Assembly (NCBI GenBank): GCA_005792355.1
Contig: SXSC01000095.1
Coordinates: forward strand, 1 to 33,194
From: Opitutaceae bacterium
GTDB lineage: Bacteria > Verrucomicrobiota > Verrucomicrobiia > Opitutales > Opitutaceae
Length of the DNA stretch: 33,194 nucleotides
Direction of reading: 5' to 3'
In this document: positions 17,703 to 23,778 of the stretch, in pieces
Layout: the number at the start of each line of letters is the position of its first letter
How positions within the stretch are numbered: position 1 is the first letter of the stretch
Made by a program: the position numbers and the translations under genes
Notes under the pieces: generated by a model
Told to the model about the DNA's origin: nothing
Seen by the model: the letters and a program-made list of their open reading frames with translations, nothing else
Databases searched by the model: none

Positions 17703-17828
17703 ACTAGTGTGCCGACCGCAAAGTAGCGTGACAAGTAGCGGCGAGCGCCAGCGAGTGGAGCGCGCCGGTGGTCCACTCGCTGGCGCTCGCAGCTACACGT
17801 CACGAAAGTTATTGGTCGCGCTACTAGT
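17703..17828 (-). repeat. Palindromic intergenic repeat, copy B
   Basis: A 126-bp element bounded on both sides by ACTAGT and nearly identical in reverse complement to copy A at 1790-1913. The central hairpin (19-bp arms GCGAGCGCCAGCGAGTGGA and its complement) is better preserved than in A. It abuts the phosphoesterase lipoprotein gene, ending 11 bp before its ATG, so it must form part of that gene's leader or promoter. ACTAGT ends could reflect a CTAG-type target duplication. Confidence 0.87.
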
Positions 17829-17839
17829 CCCTGATTTCC

Positions 17840-20575
17840 ATGACGCCCCGCCATCCCCTTCCCCTCCCCCTCCCCGCCGCAGCCGTCTGCTCCGCCGTGA
17901 TTCTCGCCGGCCTGCTCGCGGCCTGCACCAACACAATCGCGCCGCCAGAGCCGACGGCTGCGACGGAGCGTGTCGGGCGCAGCGGCCCCGGCCGCACTGT
18001 CACGCCGGTCAATCAAGTTCTCACCCCGCTGGGCCGGACAATCGAGCTTCCCGGCCTCCGGCCCCAGGCGCTCGCGCTGTCGCCCGACGGCCGCATCCTC
18101 GTTGTCTCGGGCAAATCCAACGAGGTCGTGGTCCTTGACCCCGCGACCGGCGGGATCCGTCAGCACGTGAAACTGCCCGCCGAGCCGCCGGGCGCACCGC
18201 AGCCCGGTGTCGTCTCGCCCAACATCCTCCAGCCCGACGCCAAGGGCCAGGTCAGCTACATCGGCCTTGTCTTCTCGCCCGACGGCCGACGGCTCTTCCT
18301 CAGCAACGTCAACGGCAGCCTCAAAGTCTTCACCGTGGCGGCCGACGGAAATGTCGCTCCCTCGCACACGATTCCCCTGCCGCCCGCCGGAGCGCCACGG
18401 CGCAAGGAGGAGATTCCGAGCGGTCTCGCGTTTTCCAAAGATGGCTCGCGCCTTTACGTGTGCGCCAACCTCTCGAACCAACTTCACGAACTCGACGCGG
18501 CCACCGGCACCGTCCTGCGCTCGTTTCCCGTCGGCGTTGCGCCCTATGATGTCGTGCTCGTCGGCGACAAAGCCTACGTGAGCAATTGGGGCGGGCGCCG
18601 GCCCGAGGCCGGCGACCACACCGGACCGGCCGGACGCGGCACGCTCGTGCGTGTCGATCCCGTGAGGCACATCGCCAACGAAGGTTCCGTCAGCGTTGTG
18701 CCACTCGGGGAAAGCGGCTCCGGCCCCACCCGCGGCACCGAAATTCTCACCGGGCTGCACGCGAGCGCCCTCGCGGTTTCGCCCGACGGCCGCCACGTCG
18801 TCTGTGCCAACGCCGCCGCCGACACCCTCAGCGTCATCGACACCCACCGCGACACCGTCGCCGAGACCATCTGGGTGAAATCCAAACCGAGCGACCTCTT
18901 CGGCGCCTCGCCCAACGCCCTCGTGTTCGATCCGTCCGGCCGCCGGCTCTATGTCGCCAACGGCACGCAGAACGCCGTCGCGGTGGTGAAATTCGATCCC
19001 GCCGATCGCGAATCCAAACTGGAGGGGCTCTTTCCCGTCGGCTGGTTCCCCGGCGCGCTCGTCTTCGACGCACCCCGCGGCACGATCATCGTCGCGAATA
19101 TCAAGGGCCTGCCCGAGGCGAAACAGCGGCAAGCCGGCACCGGCGCCCTGGGCTTCAATTCGAAGCAATATGCCGGCTCGCTCTCACTCGTGCCCGTGCC
19201 GGCGGCAAGCGATCTGCCGCGCCTCTCCGAGACCGTCGCCCGCAATCTCCGTCGCGACCAGATCGCACAAGCCCGGCTGCCGGCGCGCCCCGGCCAGCCG
19301 GCGCGCGCGATTCCCGAACGCATCGGCGAGCCCAGCCGCATCAAGCACGTCGTCTACGTCATCAAGGAAAACCGCACGTACGACCAGGTCTTCGGCGACC
19401 TCCCGGAGGGCAACGGCGATCCCTCGCTCTGTATCTTCGGCGAACCGATCACGCCCAACCAACATAAACTCGTCCGCGAGTTCGTCCTGCTCGATAACAC
19501 CTATTGCGCGGGCATCCTCAGCGCCGACGGCCACCAATGGAGCACGACGGCGTTCGCGACCGACTATCTCGAGAAGAGCTTCGCCGGTTTCCCCCGCAGC
19601 TATCCCGACGGCATGGGCGTCGACGAGAACGATGCACTGGCGTATTCGCCCGCCGGCTTCATCTGGGACAACGCCGTGAAACACCGGGTCAGCATCCGCA
19701 ACTACGGCGAGTTCATGGCCCCGGCCGTGACGTGGCGCGATGGCCGCAAGGGCACGCCCGATTTCCTGAACTGCTACCGCACCTGGCAGGGCCGCGCCGC
19801 CGACGCGGTCTTCGCGAGTTACCCGATGATTGAGAGCATCGCCCCGTTTTCGCCAACCGGATACGTCGGCTGGGAGATGAACGTGCCCGACCAGTTTCGC
19901 GCCGACTTCATCCTCCGGGAACTGCGCGACTTCGAGGCGAAGGGGGAATTCCCGGCGCTCACGATCATCTGCCTGCCCAACGATCACGCGAGCGGCACCA
20001 AGAAAGGCGCGCCGACCCCGGCGGCATGCGTGGCCGACAATGACCTCGCCTTCGGCCGCATCGTGGAGGCGCTGAGCCGTTCGCGTTTCTGGAAGGAGAT
20101 GGCGATCTTCGGCATCGAGGACGATCCGCAGGCCGGCTGGGACCACGTCAGCGGCTACCGCACGACGGCGTATTGCATCAGCCCCTACGCGAAGCGAAAG
20201 AGCGTCGTCAGCACCCAGTACAACACCACGAGCCTCATCCGCACGATCGAGCAAATCCTCGGCCTGCCCGTGATGAACCAGTTCGATGCGAGCGCGACAC
20301 CGCTGTTCGACTGCTTTACGGAGACGCCGGATTTCACCCCCTTCACGGCGGTGCCGAACAACGTGCCGCTCGACCAGATGAACCCCGACCCCGTGACGAT
20401 CCTGGACCCGATCCTGCGGGAGGACGCACTCGCGTCCGCGCGCATGAATTTTCGCGAAGTGGACAAGGCGCCGGAGGATCAGCTCAACCGCATCCTCTGG
20501 CGCGCGATGAAAGGCAGCCGCGTGCCGTATCCGGAATGGGCCGTCACCACCGGGGCGGACGACGAAGAGAAGTGA
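17840..20575 (+). CDS. Lipoprotein with YVTN-type beta-propeller and phosphoesterase domain
   Basis: A 911-residue two-domain envelope protein. Residues 1-29 form a lipoprotein signal with lipobox LAAC and acylated Cys29. A beta-propeller (about 50-440) has repeated LALSPDGR, VFSPDGRRLFLSN, LAFSKDGSRLYVC, LAVSPDGRHVVCAN and LVFDPSGRRLYVAN strands of the YVTN/lactonase type. The C-terminal part (about 500-830) is a phosphoesterase of the acid-phosphatase/phospholipase C family: KHVVYVIKENRTYDQVFG (502-519) carries the metal-binding Glu510-Asn511, and FGIEDDPQAGWDHV (757-770) the second metal/DHV motif. Such proteins hydrolyse phosphate esters outside the cytoplasm; substrate unknown. The gene starts 11 bp after palindromic repeat copy B and is followed by a hairpin. 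It seems to be a single-gene unit. Confidence 0.9.
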   Translation: MTPRHPLPLPLPAAAVCSAVILAGLLAACTNTIAPPEPTAATERVGRSGPGRTVTPVNQVLTPLGRTIELPGLRPQALALSPDGRILVVSGKSNEVVVLDPATGGIRQHVKLPAEPPGAPQPGVVSPNILQPDAKGQVSYIGLVFSPDGRRLFLSNVNGSLKVFTVAADGNVAPSHTIPLPPAGAPRRKEEIPSGLAFSKDGSRLYVCANLSNQLHELDAATGTVLRSFPVGVAPYDVVLVGDKAYVSNWGGRRPEAGDHTGPAGRGTLVRVDPVRHIANEGSVSVVPLGESGSGPTRGTEILTGLHASALAVSPDGRHVVCANAAADTLSVIDTHRDTVAETIWVKSKPSDLFGASPNALVFDPSGRRLYVANGTQNAVAVVKFDPADRESKLEGLFPVGWFPGALVFDAPRGTIIVANIKGLPEAKQRQAGTGALGFNSKQYAGSLSLVPVPAASDLPRLSETVARNLRRDQIAQARLPARPGQPARAIPERIGEPSRIKHVVYVIKENRTYDQVFGDLPEGNGDPSLCIFGEPITPNQHKLVREFVLLDNTYCAGILSADGHQWSTTAFATDYLEKSFAGFPRSYPDGMGVDENDALAYSPAGFIWDNAVKHRVSIRNYGEFMAPAVTWRDGRKGTPDFLNCYRTWQGRAADAVFASYPMIESIAPFSPTGYVGWEMNVPDQFRADFILRELRDFEAKGEFPALTIICLPNDHASGTKKGAPTPAACVADNDLAFGRIVEALSRSRFWKEMAIFGIEDDPQAGWDHVSGYRTTAYCISPYAKRKSVVSTQYNTTSLIRTIEQILGLPVMNQFDASATPLFDCFTETPDFTPFTAVPNNVPLDQMNPDPVTILDPILREDALASARMNFREVDKAPEDQLNRILWRAMKGSRVPYPEWAVTTGADDEEK

Positions 20576-20657
20576 CCGCGCGGGGCGCAAAACGCGCCAC
20601 GTTCAACGCTTAACTTTCAACGCCCAAGTGGCGGACTCTTCCCGGCAAATCGATCCG

Positions 20658-20675
20658 GGCGCTTGGGCAAGCGCC
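20658..20675 (+). repeat. Intergenic hairpin, GGCGCTT stem (copy 2)
   Basis: GGCGCTT-GGGC-AAGCGCC, a 7-bp perfect stem with a 4-base loop, differing by one loop base from the hairpin at 14380-14399. It lies 83 bp past the phosphoesterase stop. No T-run follows. Confidence 0.6.
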
Positions 20676-20744
20676 GCTCCGGCTGGACGCCCGCGCTGAT
20701 TGACGCCGACGACCAGGAGGTGCGTCCGCGGCCATCGCGCCCAT

Positions 20745-20925
20745 CAAACAAGGGCGCATCTCCCGATCGTCCGTCCGGCGGATCGGCCACGCCCCTCATT
20801 CGTTTTCGGAGGGCTGCGCTTTGTCGCAGCCGTAAGCGCGGCCCTGCGAATCGGCGCCGGCAAAGCGGCGCCCTCCGAAACTCGAACCGCCACCGTCAAT
20901 CGGGAGATGCGCCCGACAAACAAGG
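20745..20925. mobile_element. MITE-like element with terminal inverted repeats and 9-bp flanking direct repeat
   Basis: CAAACAAGG occurs at 20745-20753 and 20917-20925. Just inside, GGGCGCATCTCCCGAT (20752-20767) is perfectly inverted at 20899-20914. A second, nested inverted pair (20804-20823 and 20861-20880; 18 of 20 bases match) makes the whole ~163-bp interior foldable. It has no coding capacity. Terminal inverted repeats plus a 9-bp direct repeat fit a non-autonomous transposed element; with one copy in the window this remains a candidate. Confidence 0.5.
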
Positions 20926-20941
20926 CACTATTACAAAGCGC

Positions 20942-20969
20942 TTGATGAAACTCCATTTCGCCTTATCTT
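20942..20969 (+). promoter_or_regulatory. Candidate vapB promoter
   Basis: TTGATG (20942-20947) and TATCTT (20964-20969) are 16 bp apart, and the start codon is only 7 bp past the second box, which would give a nearly leaderless mRNA. The palindrome AAGCGCTT (20936-20943) overlaps the -35 box and could be an autoregulatory site. Confidence 0.35.
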
Positions 20970-20976
20970 GGCCGGG

Positions 20977-21222
20977 ATGAACACCCTCGTCTCTGCCCGG
21001 GGCCAGACGGTCGTGCCGAGCGCCCTGCGGCGCAAATACGACCTCCGGGAAAACTCCCGGCTCGCCTGGATCGACGACGGCACCAGCATCCGCGTGGTCC
21101 CGCTGGGCAGCGGCACCGGAAAATTTGGCCGCGGTCTCGCCAAGGATCTCGGCCTCTCCCAGCGTCTGCTCGCCAACCGCCGGACTGACCGCGCCCGTGA
21201 AAAACGCTCCGGCTCTGCTTGA
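20977..21222 (+). CDS. vapB: AbrB/MazE-type antitoxin (VapB)
   Basis: An 81-residue SpoVT-AbrB swapped-hairpin protein. The N-terminal domain (2-44) reads NTLVSARGQTVVPSALRRKY, the typical VS.KGQ.v.P..lR opening, followed by LRENSRLAWIDDGTSIRVVPL. It should bind DNA as a dimer and repress its own operon. The basic C-terminal tail (about 45-81) is the likely toxin-binding segment. The ATG at 20977 is used; a TTG 9 bases upstream is in frame but adds only MAG. The VapC toxin start lies inside its last codons, so the two are translationally coupled. Identification by domain and partner is good. Confidence 0.85.
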   Translation: MNTLVSARGQTVVPSALRRKYDLRENSRLAWIDDGTSIRVVPLGSGTGKFGRGLAKDLGLSQRLLANRRTDRAREKRSGSA

Positions 21223-21625
21223 TACGTCCGCCCTGCTCGCGCTGCTCGAGGACGAGCCTGGCGCGGCGGAAGTCGAGCGCCGCCTGGAGGTCGCTGAAAC
21301 GGGCGAATGCGAGGTGTTCGCCAGTTTCGCCAGCCTGACGGAAGTGTACTACGTCACCCACCAGGAACACGGCGCCCAGCGGGCGGCCGAGTTTAGCGCG
21401 ATCGTCCAAGGTTGGCCGGTGACGTTTGTCTTTCCCGACGAGGCACTCTGTCTCGCCGCCGGCCGGCTGAAGGCGACGCATGCCATTTCATTTGCCGACG
21501 CCTTTGTCGCCGCCTCGGCGCAACAGCTCGGCGCCGAATTGGTGCACAAGGACCCCGAATACGAAGCGCTGGCTGCCGTCCTGACGCTGGCCCCGCTGCC
21601 CTACAAACCGCGCAGAAAGGCGTAA
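21197..21625 (+). CDS. vapC: PIN-domain ribonuclease toxin (VapC)
   Basis: A 142-residue PIN-domain toxin, a Mg-dependent RNase that cuts tRNA or rRNA in related systems. LLDTSALLALL carries the first acidic residue (Asp9), SLTEVYY the second (Glu49), SFADAFVAASA the third (Asp101) and VHKDPEYEAL the fourth (Asp119), so the active site is complete. The start is a GTG at 21197, giving a 26-bp overlap with vapB; longer frames upstream would overlap most of the antitoxin and lack PIN homology. Length is typical of VapC (about 130-145). Target cannot be deduced. Confidence 0.87.
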   Translation: MKNAPALLDTSALLALLEDEPGAAEVERRLEVAETGECEVFASFASLTEVYYVTHQEHGAQRAAEFSAIVQGWPVTFVFPDEALCLAAGRLKATHAISFADAFVAASAQQLGAELVHKDPEYEALAAVLTLAPLPYKPRRKA

Positions 21626-21657
21626 AGCCGAGCGGGATAACGCCGCGGGCGTCCGCG

Positions 21658-22326
21658 TCAGCGCTTGGAGAGGTCCCGGATGTACAGATCCTTGAACCGC
21701 ATGTTGCCCTGGCCGCCGGAGTGCAGTTGCAACGAAATATAGCCGTCGAAGGACACCGGCGTCGGGTCCGTGAAATCAACGACGACGATGCCATTCAGGC
21801 GCGCGACGTAGCGGTTGCCCTCCACCTTCAGGAGAAACTCGTTCCAGTCGTTGGGCCGGATCACCAGTTCGTTTTCCGCCGCGGGCCAGACAATCCACTT
21901 CCGACCGTCGCCGTAGATGCCGCCCGTGTGGTGTCCGAGCACGCGGTCGATTTCGAATTGCAGCCCCTGGGAAACCGCCGCCGTGCCCGGCTTGAAATCG
22001 GAGTGGAAAAACACGCCGCTGTTGCCGTCCGCCTCGCACTTGAAGCGGAGCGACAGATGGAAGTCCTGGTATTTTTTCTCGGTCCGCAGGTAGCCATATT
22101 CCTTGGTGACGCCCTCGCCGTGAATCGAGCCCTCGTCGACCTCCCATTTCTCGTTGCCGACCTTCACCCAGCCGCTGAGGTCCCTGCCATTGAAGAGTGA
22201 AACCCAGCCGGTGCCCGGCTCCTTGCGCGGCGGTGTGGCGGCGGGCGCCGGCGTGGGCGACTGTGCGCCGAAAACAGTTCCGATCATCAAAACCGCCAGG
22301 GCCACGCACCGGATAATTGAATTCAT
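21658..22326 (-). CDS. Secreted DUF1080 (3-keto-disaccharide hydrolase-like) protein
   Basis: A 222-residue exported protein with a signal peptide (MNSIIRCVALAVLMIGTVFGA, 1-21) and one DUF1080 domain (about 40-220), a concanavalin-like jelly roll. Recognisable blocks are WVSLFNGRDLSGWVKVG (41-57), WEVDEGSIHGEG (61-72), GYLRTEKKYQDFHLSLRFK (78-96), GNSGVFFHSD (101-110), and NDWNEFLLKVEGNRYVARLNG (159-179). Family members include 3-keto-glycoside hydrolases acting on oxidised disaccharides, common in Verrucomicrobiota and Planctomycetes. The start at 22326 follows from the signal peptide; the open frame upstream is not used. It sits alone between two toxin-antitoxin modules, with a structured leader and 333 bp to the divergent antitoxin gene. 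Confidence 0.88.
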   Translation of the reverse strand: MNSIIRCVALAVLMIGTVFGAQSPTPAPAATPPRKEPGTGWVSLFNGRDLSGWVKVGNEKWEVDEGSIHGEGVTKEYGYLRTEKKYQDFHLSLRFKCEADGNSGVFFHSDFKPGTAAVSQGLQFEIDRVLGHHTGGIYGDGRKWIVWPAAENELVIRPNDWNEFLLKVEGNRYVARLNGIVVVDFTDPTPVSFDGYISLQLHSGGQGNMRFKDLYIRDLSKR

Positions 22327-22416
22327 GGTCCCAGTCAAAGCGCCGGACGGGCCGACGCCACCCGGAAATTCGGGGAGCGGCAGTTCCGATCGCCGGGTGA
22401 AACTTCGCCCGTTTCG

Positions 22417-22449
22417 CGCGCCAGCCTTCGGTCTGGCGCGTGGCGCCAG
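22417..22449. promoter_or_regulatory. Two mutually exclusive hairpins (attenuator-like)
   Basis: CGCGCCAG (22417-22424) pairs perfectly with CTGGCGCG (22433-22440) around a loop containing C(TTCG)G. The same middle arm, CTGGCGC (22433-22439), also pairs perfectly with GCGCCAG (22443-22449) over a 3-base loop. Only one can form at a time. On the minus strand it lies about 90 bp before the DUF1080 start, and on the plus strand about 210 bp before phd. Confidence 0.4.
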
Positions 22450-22609
22450 TGACCCGCGGCCGAGCCACGGGGTGAGCAACTCGCAACATGTTTGTCACCC
22501 CGGGCGAGATTGCGGCAGGTTTCGGGGTGGTGGTGGAAAAATCCGCGAGCCGCGCGTCGTCGGAGGTCGAGTCGATCTTGGATCAGGAGTGGCGCGAGGC
22601 AGCAGTCTA

Positions 22610-22650
22610 GTGACTCTGTGACTCTTGACGACCGCGCGCAATGTGACTCT
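22610..22650 (+). promoter_or_regulatory. Three GTGACTCT octamers upstream of the antitoxin gene
   Basis: GTGACTCT occurs at 22610-22617, directly repeated at 22618-22625, and again at 22643-22650, ending 9 bp before the phd start codon. TTGACG at 22625-22630 could be a -35 box. Iterated sites here fit autoregulation by the Phd antitoxin, though known Phd operators are palindromic. Confidence 0.45.
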
Positions 22651-22659
22651 CTTACACCT

Positions 22660-22914
22660 ATGCCACCTGCCACCGTTTTCACCATCAAGCAGCTCCACGA
22701 CGACACCGGCTCGCTGGTGCGCCGTGCCGGGGCTTCCCGGCGGCCCATTCCGATCACCGACCGTGGCGAACAAGTAGCGGTCCTGGCAAACCCCGCCCTC
22801 CTCAGACCCCAGCGGCGCAACCGCGTGCTGTTGCCAGAATACGAAGCGATGATGGCTCAGCCGCCCGGCCAGGACATCCAAGCCGCGCTGAATGAAATAC
22901 GCGGGGACCGCTGA
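22660..22914 (+). CDS. Phd/YefM-family antitoxin
   Basis: An 84-residue antitoxin of the Phd/YefM type. VFTIKQLHDDTGSLVRRAGASRRPIPITDRGEQVAVL (6-42) is the DNA-binding and dimerisation domain, with the characteristic 'ITDRGEQVAVL' strand. The C-terminal half (43-84) is the flexible toxin-neutralising region. It should repress its own promoter and inhibit the VapC encoded 2 bp downstream. The ATG at 22660 is used because homology begins there; the frame is open further upstream but would cover the octamer repeats. Confidence 0.83.
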   Translation: MPPATVFTIKQLHDDTGSLVRRAGASRRPIPITDRGEQVAVLANPALLRPQRRNRVLLPEYEAMMAQPPGQDIQAALNEIRGDR

Positions 22915-22916
22915 CC

Positions 22917-23345
22917 ATGATTCTTTGCGACACTTCGGCCATCGCAAAACTATACCTCGCCGAGCAGGAATCGCCAGCCGTGCGACTGAAGCTCGAAGCG
23001 GAAGATCAGGTGTTCATTTCGGAACTCGGCCGCGCTGAACTCATGGGCGTTTTTCACCGCCAGTTGCGCGAGAGGAAGTGGACTCGCGACCAGTTCCTGA
23101 TCGCGGTTCGCCAGTTTACCAACGATGATCTCGGTGGATTTTGGACTTGGCTGCCGCTGGACGGCGCGATCGTCGAAGCGGCCGCCAAAACCTTTGTCAC
23201 ACTTCCCGACTCGGTTTTTCTGCGCACCGCAGACTGCCTCCATCTCGTCACCGCGCTACACCACCGCTTCGCCGAAATCTGCACCTACGACACGCACCAA
23301 TCTGCGGCGGCGGTTGCGCTCGGGTTAAAACCACGGACAGCGTAA
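22917..23345 (+). CDS. vapC: PIN-domain ribonuclease toxin (VapC), second module
   Basis: A 142-residue PIN-domain toxin. The acidic site is complete: Asp5 (CDTSA), Glu41 (GRAELMGVFHR), Asp106 (LRTADCLHLVTA) and Asp125 (CTYDTHQ). The pattern LRTADCLHL is typical of VapC proteins paired with Phd/YefM antitoxins. Its ATG is 2 bp after the antitoxin stop, so they form a two-gene operon. Sequence is clearly different from the VapC at 21197, so the two did not arise by recent duplication. RNA target unknown. Confidence 0.87.
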   Translation: MILCDTSAIAKLYLAEQESPAVRLKLEAEDQVFISELGRAELMGVFHRQLRERKWTRDQFLIAVRQFTNDDLGGFWTWLPLDGAIVEAAAKTFVTLPDSVFLRTADCLHLVTALHHRFAEICTYDTHQSAAAVALGLKPRTA

Positions 23346-23580
23346 GGGTCGGTTCTTGCCCGGGCGATCATCCTTGGTCCCCGGCGAGTTTGAAATTGCC
23401 GGTGAGACTTGCAGGCAGGTGAGCGGCGAATGCACCGCGCATCTCCAGACCATCGGTCTGCGTCACTGGCGGGACCAGCAAGGTCACGAAGGCCAAGGGC
23501 TGGGACAAAAGAATCAGGGCCGGTCCCCGGCACGCTCAGGCGCCCATGACCGCCACTTTGATACTGCGATGATATCGGGA

Positions 23581-23778
23581 ATGCCGCGTAAGCTCCGCGA
23601 ACTCATTGCCGACCTGCGGCGCGCCGGATTCGTGCAAGAGCCGGAGCGCGGCAGTCACCGCAAATTTCGCCACCCCCGGGGCGTCACCGCCATCGTGTCG
23701 GGGCACAGCGAAGGCGTGGATGTGAAGCCTTACCACGAGAAACAAATCCGCCAAAAAATTGAGCAAGCCCGCCAATGA
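23581..23778 (+). CDS. hicA: HicA-type mRNA interferase toxin
   Basis: A 65-residue protein with the double-stranded-RNA-binding-like HicA fold. MPRKLRELIADLRRAGFVQ is the usual opening, and GSHRKFRHP carries the catalytic His26. It would cleave mRNAs during translation unless neutralised by HicB. The ATG at 23581 is chosen because many HicA proteins begin MPRK.RELI; an in-frame ATG at 23569 would add MISG. Its stop overlaps the HicB start as ATGA, the standard hicA-hicB order. The 235 bp before it hold no gene. Confidence 0.83.
   Translation: MPRKLRELIADLRRAGFVQEPERGSHRKFRHPRGVTAIVSGHSEGVDVKPYHEKQIRQKIEQARQ

Larger units (their letters stand above)
17406..17839. other. 434-bp repeat-rich gene-free stretch
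   Basis: No gene is seen. In order it holds ACCGCAGA-type repeats (17470-17556), a CCCTTCGACTCCGCTCC-type imperfect palindrome (17583-17604), GC-rich filler, and palindromic repeat copy B (17703-17828), which ends 11 bp before the next start codon. An antisense frame across this stretch is an artefact of the base composition. Confidence 0.6.
20576..20976. other. 401-bp gene-free stretch with hairpin and MITE-like element
   Basis: No gene is seen. It holds a small GGCGC/GCGCC hairpin (20584-20598), two TTCAACGC direct repeats 14 bp apart (20602, 20616), the second copy of the GGCGCTT hairpin (20658-20675), a MITE-like element (20745-20925) and the likely vapB promoter at the end. Confidence 0.6.
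22327..22659. other. 333-bp divergent intergenic region between DUF1080 and phd
   Basis: No gene is seen. It contains overlapping mutually exclusive hairpins at 22417-22449 and three GTGACTCT octamers just before the antitoxin start. The rest shows nothing I can interpret. Confidence 0.5.

Noticed and set aside
17357..19168. 603-residue minus-strand open frame opposite the phosphoesterase lipoprotein
   Set aside because: It is antisense to strong propeller sequence and also runs through the repeat-rich gap and copy B; residues are low-complexity Arg/Gly/Ala-rich with no family pattern. GC-rich codon use creates such frames.
1934..22549. Shared GGAAAAATCCGCGAGC at 1934-1949 and about 22537
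   Set aside because: A 16-base match without surrounding similarity or structure; could be chance in this base composition.
23346..23580. In-frame upstream extension of hicA from about 23356
   Set aside because: No HicA family sequence or plausible start there; it would make the protein twice the usual size.
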